A program made the position numbers and the translations under genes. Below the pieces are notes generated by a model. That model was given only the letters and a program-made list of their open reading frames with translations, was not told the DNA's origin and ran no database searches. From Niveibacterium sp. 24ML (GTDB lineage: Bacteria > Pseudomonadota > Gammaproteobacteria > Burkholderiales > Rhodocyclaceae), in NCBI RefSeq assembly GCF_026586805.1, contig NZ_JAPFHA010000013.1:62001-126000 (forward strand): 64,000 nucleotides of DNA, in the 5' to 3' direction. Numbering within the stretch: the first letter of the stretch is position 1; each line of letters opens with the position of its first letter. This document shows, piece after piece, positions 1 to 8,719 of the stretch.

Positions 1-156
1 CATGTGCGATACGTCGAACATGCCGGCGTCGCGTCGCACCTGGTGGTGCTCTTCGAGCTGCGAGCCGTAGTGGATCGGCATGTCCCAGCCGGCGAAGTCG
101 ACAATCTTCGCGCCTGCGGCGACATGGAGGTCAAAAAGCGGTGTCTGCTTGCCCAA
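1..156 (-). CDS. gcvT: Aminomethyltransferase (glycine cleavage T protein), 5' end only
   Basis: Only the first 52 codons lie in the window; the gene runs off its left edge. The translation ([20 protein letters not shown], then [12 protein letters not shown] and ending FDVSHM) is the conserved N-terminus of GcvT, which transfers the aminomethyl carbon of glycine to tetrahydrofolate in the glycine cleavage system in the cytoplasm. The likely start is TTG at 156, preceded by a GGGAG ribosome binding site; I see no better ATG or GTG. A tandem glycine riboswitch and a terminator lie immediately upstream, which independently supports the call and predicts glycine control. Confidence 0.93.
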   Translation of the reverse strand, partial: MGKQTPLFDLHVAAGAKIVDFAGWDMPIHYGSQLEEHHQVRRDAGMFDVSHM

Positions 157-218
157 GTGAGGCTCCCGGAGAGGTGGCAATCAAATTGCCAAGTTAGGTG
201 GCAAATTCAGGTTAGTCC

Positions 219-264
219 AAAAACGCAAAAGGGCCCGCCGCGCGATGCTCTGCGTGGCGGGCCC
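219..264 (-). terminator. Intrinsic terminator of the glycine riboswitch
   Basis: On the minus strand a 9-bp perfect GC stem (GGGCCCGCC at 256-264 paired with 231-239) is followed by a TTTTGCGTTTTT tract. It lies between the second glycine aptamer and gcvT, the expected position for an expression platform working by transcription termination. Confidence 0.85.
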
Positions 265-269
265 CATCT

Positions 270-462
270 GTCCTTGGTACCTGAGAGATTGCATACCGGC
301 TACGGTATGGCTGCCCCTTCGGTGGGTGCGGTCTGGCCGCACCTGCTCTCCAGATTTTTCGGAGCCTCCTTGCGGCCTGCTCCACTGCTGTCCGGTCCCT
401 TGTACCTGAGCGATTCCGGGGTTACGCCTTCGGCGGTCTGCACGGGGCAGACGCTCTCCCAG
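270..462 (-). ncRNA. Tandem glycine riboswitch (two aptamers)
   Basis: Read on the minus strand, the leader has two copies of the glycine aptamer signature. Each starts with GGAGAG (about 462 and 352), has a CCGAAGG-type core element, then CTCAGGTAC and an AAGG..ACAG 3' element (about 410-387 and 283-270). Two aptamers in tandem upstream of gcv genes is the classical architecture. Glycine binding usually turns expression on, and the terminator just downstream fits a transcriptional switch. Confidence 0.93.
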
Positions 463-476
463 ACAACAGGGGGCGG

Positions 477-505
477 ACTCTACCGGAAGGGCAGGGGCGC
501 CGCAA
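477..505 (-). promoter_or_regulatory. Candidate sigma-70 promoter for the riboswitch-gcvT transcript
   Basis: On the minus strand TTGCGG (505-500) and TAGAGT (482-477) are separated by 17 bp. The predicted start near 470 would begin the transcript just upstream of the first aptamer. Prediction only. Confidence 0.45.
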
Positions 506-546
506 CCGGCTGATAACATGACTTGTTTTCGCCCCGGAGCCCCGCG

Positions 547-1488
547 ATGAACCCGCCTGCCGATGCCTGGATGCCGCGCCGCGAATCGGTGAGCGAATGG
601 CTGGATGTGCGCGGCCTGCGGCTACATGTGCGGCGCTGGCCGCAACCGGGCGCGCCGCGCCTGTTCCTGCTGCATGGCTGGATGGACGTGTCGGCGTCCT
701 TCCAGTTCATGGTTGATGCACTGGCGGGCGAGTGGGACATCATCGCGCCCGATCTGCGTGGCTTTGGCGAGAGCGCCTGGAGCGCCGACGGCTACCTCTT
801 CGCGCACTACCTTGCCGACCTCGATGCCTTGCTTGAAGCCTACTCGCCTGATGAGCTGGCGTGCCTGGTCGGACACAGCCTTGGCGGAAATCTGGTCTGT
901 CTGTATGCGGGCGTGCGGCCGACGCGGGTGCGCGCGCTGGCATCGCTCGATGCCTTCGGTTTGCGCGAGGCAAGGCCGGACGAGGCACCCGGCCGGCTGG
1001 AAAAATGGCTACAGCAGTTGCGCACGCCCGAGCGTTTTCGCAGCTACCCGGATTTTCCCGCGCTGGCGCGGCAGTTGCGGCTTGAAAACCCGCGTTTGTC
1101 ACCGCAACGGGCGGCGTTTCTGGCCCGCCACCTGGGCGAGGAAGACGGGCTGGGTGCGGTGATCCGCGCCGCTGACCCGGCGCACAAACACGTCAGCCCG
1201 GCGCTCTATCGGTTCTCTGAAGTGCAGGCCGCATGGCGCCGGATCAGCGCCCCGGTTCTGGTCGTGCTGGCCGACGATGCCGCCTTGCTTGAGCGGCTGG
1301 GTCTCACGCGCGAAGAGGTCATGATGCGTCTGGCGAGCCTGCGCAACGCGCGGATCGAGACCTTGCCCGATTGCGGCCATAACCTGCATCTTGAGCAGGC
1401 AGAGGCACTTGCCCGCATCCTTGAGGAGTTTTTTCTCGGCCTGCCGCGGGGCACGGTACACTCGCCGTATGATCCCGCTCAACGCTGA
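547..1488 (+). CDS. Alpha/beta hydrolase
   Basis: A 313-residue cytoplasmic alpha/beta-hydrolase-fold protein. The oxyanion-hole region reads LFLLHGWMD, the nucleophile elbow GHSLGG carries the catalytic serine, and a C-terminal GHNLHLEQ supplies the probable catalytic histidine. It has no signal peptide. ATG 547 is chosen because GGAG lies 8 nt upstream; a TTG at 523 is in frame but lacks such a site. It overlaps the next gene by 20 nt, suggesting translational coupling to the RNase AM gene. The substrate cannot be told from sequence; an esterase or C-C hydrolase is possible. Confidence 0.85.
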   Translation: MNPPADAWMPRRESVSEWLDVRGLRLHVRRWPQPGAPRLFLLHGWMDVSASFQFMVDALAGEWDIIAPDLRGFGESAWSADGYLFAHYLADLDALLEAYSPDELACLVGHSLGGNLVCLYAGVRPTRVRALASLDAFGLREARPDEAPGRLEKWLQQLRTPERFRSYPDFPALARQLRLENPRLSPQRAAFLARHLGEEDGLGAVIRAADPAHKHVSPALYRFSEVQAAWRRISAPVLVVLADDAALLERLGLTREEVMMRLASLRNARIETLPDCGHNLHLEQAEALARILEEFFLGLPRGTVHSPYDPAQR

Positions 1489-2305
1489 CCTGCATTGCCA
1501 TTCCACTTATTCGGACGGGCTGCTCGAACCCGCCGAAGTTGTTGCCCGCGCCGCCCGCAACGGCGTCGAACTGCTCGCCCTGACCGATCACGATGAGATT
1601 GGCGGCCTGCCCGAGGCCCGAGCGACCGCGTCTGAATTCGGGGTGCGCTTTGTCAACGGGGTGGAGGTGTCCGTTTCGTGGGGCGACCAGACGGTGCATA
1701 TCGTCGGGCTTGGTCTTGATCCGGATAACGCCGCGTTGCGCGAAGGTCTGGCGAGCGTGCGTGCTGGCCGCGATGGCCGTGCCGCGCGCATGTCGGATGC
1801 GCTGGCGGCGATCGGGATTCGTGGCGCCTACGAGGGCGCCTTGAAGTATGTGGGAAACCCCGCGCTGGTCAGTCGATCGCACTTTGCGCGCTATCTGGTC
1901 GAGATCGGCGCGGCGCGCGACGTGAAGACCGTGTTCGATCATTACCTCGTGCGCGGCAAGCCCGGCTACGTCGAACATGTATGGGCCACGATGGACGATG
2001 CCTTGGGCTGGATTCACGGCGCCGGCGGGATCGCGGTCGTCGCCCACCCTGGCCGCTACCGCTTGTCCAAGGCCGAACTGAACACCCTGTTCGAGCGGTT
2101 TCACGATTTGGGTGGCGGCGCAATCGAGGTTGTGTCCGGTTCGCACCACCGCGAGTCCACGCTTGAGTTTGCGCGGGTTGCGCGCCGCTTCGGCTTTCTG
2201 GCCTCACGCGCGTCGGACTTCCACGGCCCGGGCGAGAGCAGTGTTGATCTTGGGGGCGCGGATCGCCTGCCCGAGGACCTCACGCCGGTGTGGTCGCGCT
2301 TTTGA
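1469..2305 (+). CDS. rnm: PHP-domain 5'-3' exoribonuclease RNase AM / nucleoside 3',5'-bisphosphate phosphatase
   Basis: A 278-residue PHP-family protein close to E. coli YciV (RNase AM). The N-terminus has the metal-binding signature DLHCHSTYSDG, followed by LTDHDE, VAHPGRY and a late SDFHGPGE motif, all typical of the trinuclear metal site. Family members remove 5' nucleotides during rRNA maturation and hydrolyse 3',5'-bisphosphonucleotides. Its start lies inside the hydrolase gene and it is followed by yciO, matching the E. coli neighbourhood of yciV and yciO. The molecular activity is assigned by family. Confidence 0.88.
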   Translation: MIPLNADLHCHSTYSDGLLEPAEVVARAARNGVELLALTDHDEIGGLPEARATASEFGVRFVNGVEVSVSWGDQTVHIVGLGLDPDNAALREGLASVRAGRDGRAARMSDALAAIGIRGAYEGALKYVGNPALVSRSHFARYLVEIGAARDVKTVFDHYLVRGKPGYVEHVWATMDDALGWIHGAGGIAVVAHPGRYRLSKAELNTLFERFHDLGGGAIEVVSGSHHRESTLEFARVARRFGFLASRASDFHGPGESSVDLGGADRLPEDLTPVWSRF

Positions 2306-2350
2306 ATCGGGCGGGCCGCCGCAACGCATCCGCCAATCGCGCGGAACCCC

Positions 2351-2380
2351 GCGACAGCGCTGACGCTGCGGGACTAGAAT
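2351..2380 (+). promoter_or_regulatory. Possible sigma-70 promoter upstream of yciO
   Basis: GCGACA (2351-2356) and TAGAAT (2375-2380) are separated by 18 bp. The -10 is a 5/6 match and the -35 a 4/6 match. Weak prediction in the 103-bp gap before yciO. Confidence 0.3.
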
Positions 2381-2408
2381 CGCGCCTTTAGCGCATTGCC
2401 TCTCGATC

Positions 2409-3038
2409 GTGGCTCAGTACTTCTCCCTCTTTCCCGATAACCCGCAGCCACGCTTGTTGCGACAGGCCGCCGAGATCATTCGCGATGGCGGGTTGGTGGT
2501 CTTTCCGACCGACTCGGCCTACGCACTGGCGGGGCAGACCGGGAACGCAGGCCTGATCGACCGCATCCGCCGCATCCGCGGCGTTGATGATCGCCACCAC
2601 CTCACGCTGATGGTGCGCGATCTCTCCGAAATCGCGCACTACGCGCGGGTCGACAATGCGCAGTACCGTTTGCTTAAGGCGGTGACGCCCGGTCCCTACA
2701 CCTTCATCCTCGAAGGCACCAAGGAACTGCCGCGCCGCGTGCTGCACCCCAAGCGCAAAACCATCGGCATCCGCTGCCCCTCGCACCCAGTCGTCGCGGC
2801 CTTGCTGGGTGAGCTGAACGAACCGATGCTCACCTCCACGCTGCTGTTGCCGGGCGAAGACCTGCCGCTCACCGATGCCGAAGACATCCGCGACCGACTC
2901 GAAAAGCTGGTCGACCTGGTGATCGAAGCCGGCCCCTGCGGGCCCGAAGCGACGACGGTGGTCGACCTCACCGGCGGCACGCCGGAAGTGATTCGGCGCG
3001 GCCTTGGCCCGCTCAGCCCGCTCGGGCTTGACGATTGA
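2409..3038 (+). CDS. yciO: YciO (Sua5/YrdC/YciO family)
   Basis: A 209-residue single-domain protein of the Sua5/YrdC fold. The N-terminal phosphate/nucleotide-binding element GGLVVFPTDSAYALA, the central KAVTPGPYTFIL and the TSTLLLPGE segment are diagnostic, and its length (about 207) and opening MAQYFSLFPDNP fit the YciO subfamily. YrdC/Sua5 proteins make threonylcarbamoyl-AMP for tRNA t6A; the role of YciO proper is less settled, so a threonylcarbamoyladenylate synthase activity is by homology only. The start is GTG 2409. Confidence 0.87.
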   Translation: MAQYFSLFPDNPQPRLLRQAAEIIRDGGLVVFPTDSAYALAGQTGNAGLIDRIRRIRGVDDRHHLTLMVRDLSEIAHYARVDNAQYRLLKAVTPGPYTFILEGTKELPRRVLHPKRKTIGIRCPSHPVVAALLGELNEPMLTSTLLLPGEDLPLTDAEDIRDRLEKLVDLVIEAGPCGPEATTVVDLTGGTPEVIRRGLGPLSPLGLDD

Positions 3039-3080
3039 ACGCCTCTGCTAGACTGCTGTTTTCCCAATGATTAGTGGGCC

Positions 3081-3734
3081 ATGGACATCGTCCTGACGAT
3101 TCTGGTTTGGGCGCCGCCCATATTGCTGGCAATCACCCTGCACGAGGCCGCGCACGGTTATGCGGCGCGCCACTTCGGCGACCCGACCGCCTACCTTGCC
3201 GGCCGTATCAGCCTTAACCCGCTGCGTCACATCGACCCGGTCGGCACGATCGCCGTACCGCTGGGCATCGTGCTAATGAATCACGCGACCGGCGCGAGCT
3301 TCCCGCCCTTTGGCTGGGCCAAGGCGGTGCCGGTGAACTCCGGCCGCTTGCGCAACCCGAAGCGCGACATGCTCTGGGTGGCCGCTGCCGGGCCGGGTGC
3401 CAACTTGGCGCTGGCATTAGGCTGGGGTTTGATGCTGAGTCTGCAGAGTGCGTTGGATGGATATGGTGGCGACCGGTTTTTCGAGATGGGGCAGGTGGGC
3501 ATTTTGGTGAATCTGGGGCTCATGTTGCTGAACCTGCTACCGATACCGCCGCTCGATGGAGGCCGCATCGCGATCAGCCTCCTTCCCGGTCCGCTGGCGT
3601 GGAAGTTCGCGCGGATCGAGCCCTACGGCTTCATCATCCTGATCGCGCTGCTATACCTGCGCGTGCTGGACTATGTGCTGTGGCCGCTGATCCCGCCGCT
3701 GAGGCAAATCATCGCGCTTGTCACCGGCGCGTGA
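3081..3734 (+). CDS. Site-2 protease family (M50) membrane metalloprotease
   Basis: A 217-residue integral membrane protein with about five hydrophobic segments. The zinc motif HEAAH (HExxH) is near residue 21 in the first helix, and a late NLLPIPPLDGGR motif supplies the third ligand, as in the short Rv-type site-2 proteases without a PDZ domain. The substrate is unknown. It lies 42 bp after yciO and just before scpA, an arrangement common in betaproteobacteria. The GWAKAVPVN segment between the motifs is typical of this subfamily. Confidence 0.88.
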   Translation: MDIVLTILVWAPPILLAITLHEAAHGYAARHFGDPTAYLAGRISLNPLRHIDPVGTIAVPLGIVLMNHATGASFPPFGWAKAVPVNSGRLRNPKRDMLWVAAAGPGANLALALGWGLMLSLQSALDGYGGDRFFEMGQVGILVNLGLMLLNLLPIPPLDGGRIAISLLPGPLAWKFARIEPYGFIILIALLYLRVLDYVLWPLIPPLRQIIALVTGA

Positions 3735-3803
3735 GTGGTTCGGGTATGAACATCCACCCGCTTGTTGGCGCGAATCCCTTCGGCCTTTCAGCAGTGCGCC
3801 GTT

Positions 3804-4640
3804 ATGGCTGAGCTTGCAACGGCTCAGCTCGACTTACGCCCGCACGACGAGGGCTTGCCGCCGGCCTTGGCAAAGATTTATGGCGAGTCCCTGTTCGAGC
3901 TGCCGCGCGACCTCTACATTCCGCCGGATGCGCTGCAGGTATTTCTTGAGGCCTTTGAAGGCCCGCTCGATTTGCTGCTCTACCTGATCCGCAAGGCCAA
4001 CATCAACGTCCTTGATATTCCGATGGCGCCGCTGACGGCCCAGTACCTCAAGTATGTCGAGGCAATGCGGCGCAGCAACCTGGAGTTGGCGGCCGAGTAT
4101 CTGCTGATTGCGGCGATGCTGCTTGAGATCAAGTCGCGCATGTTGCTGCCGCGACCGCCGGCTGAAGCGGAAGACGACAGCCTAGACCCCCGAGCCGAGC
4201 TGGTGCGCCGGCTGCTGGAGTACGAGCAGATGAAGGTTGCAGGCGCGCGGCTGGATGCGCTGCCACGGGTTGAGCGCGATTATGAGTGGGTTACCGTGTG
4301 GGTCGCCGAAAAGGTGGTCGAGCGCTTGCCGGAAGTCAGCCTGCACGATCTGCAAGTCGCCTGGCTGGGTTTGGTGCGTAAGGCCAAGCTGACGCAGCAC
4401 CACACCATCAAGCGTGAAGAACTCTCGGTGCGTGAGCGGATGACGTCCATTATGCGGCAGCTTGGCGGTGGCGCGTTCCAGCCCTTCGAAGCCCTGTTCG
4501 AGCGTGATGCGGGTGTGCCGATGCTGGTTGTCAGCTTCCTGGCGGTGCTTGAACTGGTCAAGGAGCGGCTGGTTGTTGTCAGTCAGGTGGCACCCTTGGA
4601 GCCGATTTATGTCAGACTTAACACCTCGGATGCCGATTGA
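3804..4640 (+). CDS. scpA: Segregation and condensation protein A
   Basis: A 278-residue kleisin. The motif [22 protein letters not shown] and the following [10 protein letters not shown] and [19 protein letters not shown] are typical of ScpA N-terminal regions that contact the SMC neck; the C-terminal winged-helix part ([17 protein letters not shown]) contacts the SMC head. It works with SMC and ScpB in chromosome condensation. ATG 3804 is preferred, although its ribosome binding site is poor; TTG 3762 is an in-frame alternative. It overlaps scpB by 32 nt. No smc gene is in the window. Confidence 0.92.
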   Translation: MAELATAQLDLRPHDEGLPPALAKIYGESLFELPRDLYIPPDALQVFLEAFEGPLDLLLYLIRKANINVLDIPMAPLTAQYLKYVEAMRRSNLELAAEYLLIAAMLLEIKSRMLLPRPPAEAEDDSLDPRAELVRRLLEYEQMKVAGARLDALPRVERDYEWVTVWVAEKVVERLPEVSLHDLQVAWLGLVRKAKLTQHHTIKREELSVRERMTSIMRQLGGGAFQPFEALFERDAGVPMLVVSFLAVLELVKERLVVVSQVAPLEPIYVRLNTSDAD

Positions 4641-5241
4641 ATCGGAAGTTTCGGCCGCGGCCGAAGATTCGATAGACTTCGAGCTTGCCTTGCGGGTCCT
4701 TGAAGCAGCGCTCCTTGCGGCTGCCGAACCGCTCGCAATGGCTGAGCTGCGCAAACTCTTCGATGACCAGCTTGATGCGGATCTGATTCGCCGACTGCTC
4801 GAAGCCTTGCGCGAGCGCTGGAGTGATCGCGGCGCTGAACTGGCTCAACTGGCGACTGGCTGGCGATTCCGCACCCGTGCCGAATACCAGCCCTATCTCG
4901 ACCGGTTGCGTGAGCAGAAACCGCCGAAATACTCGCGAGCCGTGCTGGAGACGCTGGCAATCATCGCCTACCGCCAGCCGGTGACGCGTGGCGACATTGA
5001 AGATATTCGCGGCGTTGCCGTTTCTCCAAACGTACTGAAAACACTGGAATCACGTGGCTGGGTCGATATCGTCGGGCATCGTGATACGCCCGGACGTCCG
5101 GGGCTTTATGCCACGACGCGACGCTTCCTTGATGAACTTGGCCTGCGCAGCCTCACCGAGCTGCCACCCTTGGCCGAAATTGAAAAGGTGATGGATCTTG
5201 TCGATACCGCAACGCAAGCCGCGCCCGCCGCGGCGCAATGA
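4609..5241 (+). CDS. scpB: Segregation and condensation protein B
   Basis: A 210-residue protein made of two winged-helix domains. [16 protein letters not shown] opens the first, and the conserved ScpB signature [23 protein letters not shown] lies in the second, ending with [18 protein letters not shown]. It dimerises and binds ScpA in the SMC condensin complex. ATG 4609 lies inside scpA; ATG 4630 is an alternative. The gene's 3' end overlaps the proposed start of rluB by 44 nt, so scpA-scpB-rluB look translationally coupled. Confidence 0.92.
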   Translation: MSDLTPRMPIESEVSAAAEDSIDFELALRVLEAALLAAAEPLAMAELRKLFDDQLDADLIRRLLEALRERWSDRGAELAQLATGWRFRTRAEYQPYLDRLREQKPPKYSRAVLETLAIIAYRQPVTRGDIEDIRGVAVSPNVLKTLESRGWVDIVGHRDTPGRPGLYATTRRFLDELGLRSLTELPPLAEIEKVMDLVDTATQAAPAAAQ

Positions 5242-6649
5242 TGGCAATTCCCCCGCCCGCCCGCCGCGCCGCAATGACGGCGCCGCGCCGCCAGGGCGCA
5301 GGGGGCGCGGCCCCAAAGCGCAGGCCGAGGCCTACGAACCGCAGCGCTTGCACAAGCTCCTGGCAGAGGCGGGCTATGGCTCCCGGCGCGAACTTGAAGA
5401 GTGGATCATCGCCGGGCGAGTCAGCGTCAATGGCATGCCTGCCGGAGTCGGACAGAAGATCGGTCCGGGCGACCGGATCAAGATCAACGGCAAGCTGGTG
5501 AACATCCGCTTCACCGAGCGCGCGCCCCGCGTGCTGATGTACCACAAGCCCGAAGGCGAAATCGTCAGCCGTGACGATCCTGAAGGACGGCCGACCGTGT
5601 TCGAGCGCTTGCCGGTGCTCAACCGGGGTCGCTGGATCGCGATCGGGCGACTCGATTTCAATACCTCCGGCCTGTTGCTCTTCACCAGCAACGGCGATCT
5701 GGCCAACCGCATGATGCATCCGCGCTACGAGCTGGAGCGTGAATACGCCGTGCGGGTGCTGGGCGAGCTGACCGAAGAGCAGATCGGCACGCTGACCACG
5801 GGCGTTGCGCTGGAAGACGGCGAAGCGCGCTTCAACTCGCTGACCGATGGGGGTGGAGAGGGCAGTAACCACTGGTATCGCGTGACGATTTCTGAAGGCC
5901 GTAATCGCGAAGTGCGGCGGATGTTCGAAGCCGTCGGCCTGACAGTCAGTCGCCTGATGCGGGTGCGCTACGGGCCGGTCCAGTTGCCGCGCCAACTCAA
6001 GCGCGCGGCTTGGGCGGAGATGTCCGAAGCGGACGTGTGCGCCTTGATGGAGGCGCTTCCGGCCGATATCGAGCCTGATTCGCCTTTTGCCGAACCTGAC
6101 GAGCATCAGCTCGAGGCGGACATGGAGGCTGAAGATGCCGAGGCGTGGGCCAAGGCGCAAAGACTCAAGGTGCCTGGCGTACGCCCCCTGACCGACGGCG
6201 CGGCCACCGAGCGTGGGCCGCGTACCGGGCGCCCGCAAGGAGCCGGGGCGCGTCCTGGTGGCCCGAACGCGCAACGAAATCCGCGCGGCAAAGGCCCCCG
6301 TCCGCCGCGTGACGGGCGCCCCGCTGAGGCGGGTGCGCAGGGCGGTCAGCGCGCGCAGCAGCGTGGCGGTGGGCGGCGACCCGAGGATGGCGCGCAGGAA
6401 CGCTTGGGGCTGGAGGCCGGCACTCCGGCACCGGAGGGCGGCGCGCCTAAGCGTGGTGCTCGCCCGAACAAGCCGCGCAAACCGCAAAGTGGCCCGCGCC
6501 TGCCGCGGAACGTGCAAAACGAACCCGGTGCGCCGGGCCTTGCAGCGGAAGGCGTCGCGCCGAGAGCTGAGGGCGATGCAGTGGCCGCGCCGGCGCGCAA
6601 GCGCTCCGGGCGGGGGCGCAAACCGCGCAAGCCGCCGGTTGCTGAGTGA
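5198..6649 (+). CDS. rluB: 23S rRNA pseudouridine(2605) synthase RluB with long basic C-terminal tail
   Basis: A 483-residue protein. After a low-complexity N-terminus (two PPRRNDG copies in the first 30 residues) comes an S4 RNA-binding domain ([20 protein letters not shown], about 48-95), then the RsuA/RluB catalytic domain with [20 protein letters not shown] containing the catalytic aspartate. The core ends near residue 300. The remaining roughly 180 residues are Arg/Lys/Gly/Pro-rich and probably disordered, making it far longer than E. coli RluB (about 290). The start is TTG 5198, inside scpB, with AAGG upstream; no downstream ATG or GTG precedes the S4 domain. Confidence 0.87.
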   Translation: MSIPQRKPRPPRRNDGNSPARPPRRNDGAAPPGRRGRGPKAQAEAYEPQRLHKLLAEAGYGSRRELEEWIIAGRVSVNGMPAGVGQKIGPGDRIKINGKLVNIRFTERAPRVLMYHKPEGEIVSRDDPEGRPTVFERLPVLNRGRWIAIGRLDFNTSGLLLFTSNGDLANRMMHPRYELEREYAVRVLGELTEEQIGTLTTGVALEDGEARFNSLTDGGGEGSNHWYRVTISEGRNREVRRMFEAVGLTVSRLMRVRYGPVQLPRQLKRAAWAEMSEADVCALMEALPADIEPDSPFAEPDEHQLEADMEAEDAEAWAKAQRLKVPGVRPLTDGAATERGPRTGRPQGAGARPGGPNAQRNPRGKGPRPPRDGRPAEAGAQGGQRAQQRGGGRRPEDGAQERLGLEAGTPAPEGGAPKRGARPNKPRKPQSGPRLPRNVQNEPGAPGLAAEGVAPRAEGDAVAAPARKRSGRGRKPRKPPVAE

Positions 6650-6740
6650 ACGCATTTACCTAGCGCGCCAGGTCTGATAAACTCTTGCGGGTTATAGGAT
6701 CTGGCGCCTGTATTTTTCGTGCGTCAGGCATGTTTTGATG

Positions 6741-6765
6741 AGTGGGCATTGCGCCCACTTTTTGT
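6741..6765 (+). terminator. Terminator-like hairpin in the rimP leader
   Basis: AGTGGGC (6741-6747) pairs with GCCCACT (6753-6759) across a 5-nt loop and is followed by a T run. It sits 13 nt before the rimP ATG, so it either ends rluB transcription or attenuates the rimP-nusA-infB operon. Confidence 0.65.
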
Positions 6766-6777
6766 TTGTAGCGGCGC

Positions 6778-7206
6778 ATGGATCTGAAACTGCTGATTGA
6801 GAAGACGGCCGAAGGCTTGGGCTTTGAGGTGATCGATATCGAATCGTCGCCCCGTGGCCGGCTTTTGCGTGTGTTTATCGACAAGCCGGAAGGCATTGTT
6901 GTTGAGGACTGCGCGACAGTCAGCAATCAACTGACCCGACTTTTTGAAGTCGAGAATATCGATTACGACCGGCTGGAAGTCTCTTCGCCCGGGCTTGATC
7001 GCCCGCTGACAAAGCTGGCCCACTTCGAACGCTTTGCGGGCGAAGAAGTCCAGATGCGTGTTCGGATTCCGGTGGCGAATCAGCGCAATTTCAGCGGCGT
7101 CCTGCGCGGCATCGAAGGCGAGACGGTGATTCTTGCAACCGCAACTGGCGAGCAGCGTTTCGCGTTCGACGATGTCGAGCGGGCGCGAATCGTTCCCAAG
7201 TTCTAA
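6778..7206 (+). CDS. rimP: Ribosome maturation factor RimP
   Basis: A 142-residue RimP, needed for 30S subunit maturation. The N-terminal domain has GFEVIDIESSPRGRLLRVFIDKPEG and the signature VSSPGLDRPL; the C-terminal SH3-like barrel includes VILATATGEQRFAFDDVERARIVPKF. It opens the conserved rimP-nusA-infB operon with 21 nt to nusA. No clear ribosome binding site precedes ATG 6778, and the terminator-like hairpin ends just upstream, so expression is probably controlled in the leader. Confidence 0.93.
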   Translation: MDLKLLIEKTAEGLGFEVIDIESSPRGRLLRVFIDKPEGIVVEDCATVSNQLTRLFEVENIDYDRLEVSSPGLDRPLTKLAHFERFAGEEVQMRVRIPVANQRNFSGVLRGIEGETVILATATGEQRFAFDDVERARIVPKF

Positions 7207-7227
7207 GAGTTTTGAGGGGTTGATGCA

Positions 7228-8700
7228 ATGAGCCGCGAGGTTTTGCTGCTTGTCGATGCGCTGTCGCGCGAGAAGAACGTCTCGAAAGAGATCGTGTTCC
7301 AGGCGCTGGAGTCGGCGCTGGCTTCGGCCACGAAAAAGCGTATCCATGACGACGCGGATGTCCGTGTCACGATTGATCGTGAGTCCGGCGAGCATGAGGC
7401 GTTCCGTCGCTGGCTGGTGATGCTGGATGCCGACGTGACCAACGATGAAGCCGAGATGGGCTTGATCGATGCACGTGAGCAGTTCGAAGACATTCAGGTT
7501 GGCGAGTATGTCGAGGAGCCGCTCGAGCCGATCGATTTCGGTCGCATCGGCGCGCAGGCGGCGAAGCAGGTCATCCTGCAGCGTATTCGCGATGCCGAGC
7601 GCGAGCAGATCCTCAACGACTTCCTTGAGCGCGGCGAGCACTTGGTCACCGGCAACATTAAGCGGATGGAGCGCGGCAACGCGATCGTCGAGGTTGGCCG
7701 ACTTGAGGCTGTGCTGCCCAAGGATCAAATGGTGCCGAAGGAAAACCTTCGCGTCGGCGACCGCACGCGCGCCTATCTCAAAGAAGTTTCGCGGGGCGCG
7801 CGGGGCCCTCAACTGATCCTCTCACGCACTTCGCCGGAGTTTGTAATCAAGCTCTTCGAGCTTGAAGTGCCCGAGATGGAAGATGGCCTGCTGGAGATTC
7901 GTGCGTGTGCGCGTGATGCAGGCATGCGTTCGAAGATCGCGGTCAAGGCAAATGATGCGCGCATCGACCCGATCGGCACCTGCGTCGGCCTACGCGGATC
8001 GCGCGTCACGGCGGTGCGTAACGAGTTGGGCGGCGAGAACATCGATATCGTGCTGTGGTCGCAAGATCCGGCTGAGTTCGTGATCAAGGCCCTCGCGCCA
8101 GCAGAGGTCTCGTCGATCGTGGTCGACGAAGAGTCGCACGCGATGGATGTTGTGGTTGACGAGAGCAACCTTGCAATCGCGATCGGGCGTGGCGGCCAGA
8201 ACGTCAAGCTTGCTTCGGAGTTGACCGGCTGGCAGATCAACCTGATGACGGTGGAAGAGAGCGCGCAGAAGAGCGAGGCTGAGCATGGCCGACTGCGCCG
8301 CACCTTCACCGAGAAACTCGATGTCGATGATGAAGTGGCCGACATCCTGATCGACGAAGGCTTCACCTCCCTCGAGGAGATTGCCTACGTTCCGCTTTCT
8401 GAAATGCTTGAAATCGAAGCCTTTGACGAAGAAACGGTCAATGAACTGCGGACACGTGCCCGCAATGTTCTGCTGACCGAAGCCATCGTCAGCGAGGAGC
8501 AACTCGAGCAGGTCGCTGAAGACCTGCTGGCACTCGACGGCATGGACAAGCCGCTCGCCGCCAAACTGGCGCGCGCCGGCGTTAAGACCCGCGACGACCT
8601 TGCCGACCTTGCCGTCGATGAGCTGACCGAGATTGCGGGTATCACCGAAGACAGTGCGAAGGACCTTATTACCAAGGCCCGCGCGCACTGGTTCGAGTAA
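7228..8700 (+). CDS. nusA: Transcription termination/antitermination protein NusA
   Basis: A 490-residue NusA. An N-terminal RNA-polymerase-binding domain (about 1-125) is followed by an S1 domain ([16 protein letters not shown], about 135-200), KH1 and KH2 ([21 protein letters not shown] and [20 protein letters not shown]), and two C-terminal acidic repeats (about 360-490) of the proteobacterial type. It modulates pausing, termination and antitermination. It sits 19 nt upstream of infB in the usual operon. Confidence 0.95.
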   Translation: MSREVLLLVDALSREKNVSKEIVFQALESALASATKKRIHDDADVRVTIDRESGEHEAFRRWLVMLDADVTNDEAEMGLIDAREQFEDIQVGEYVEEPLEPIDFGRIGAQAAKQVILQRIRDAEREQILNDFLERGEHLVTGNIKRMERGNAIVEVGRLEAVLPKDQMVPKENLRVGDRTRAYLKEVSRGARGPQLILSRTSPEFVIKLFELEVPEMEDGLLEIRACARDAGMRSKIAVKANDARIDPIGTCVGLRGSRVTAVRNELGGENIDIVLWSQDPAEFVIKALAPAEVSSIVVDEESHAMDVVVDESNLAIAIGRGGQNVKLASELTGWQINLMTVEESAQKSEAEHGRLRRTFTEKLDVDDEVADILIDEGFTSLEEIAYVPLSEMLEIEAFDEETVNELRTRARNVLLTEAIVSEEQLEQVAEDLLALDGMDKPLAAKLARAGVKTRDDLADLAVDELTEIAGITEDSAKDLITKARAHWFE

Positions 8701-8719
8701 GACGGAGGTTGTTGCGGTT

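Noticed and set aside
4-513. 169-codon plus-strand frame at the left edge
   Set aside because: It overlaps the gcvT 5' end, the terminator and the glycine riboswitch on the minus strand; the translation has no protein-like pattern.
5153-6655. 500-codon minus-strand frame antisense to rluB
   Set aside because: Arg/Ala-rich shadow of a GC-rich gene; no motif.
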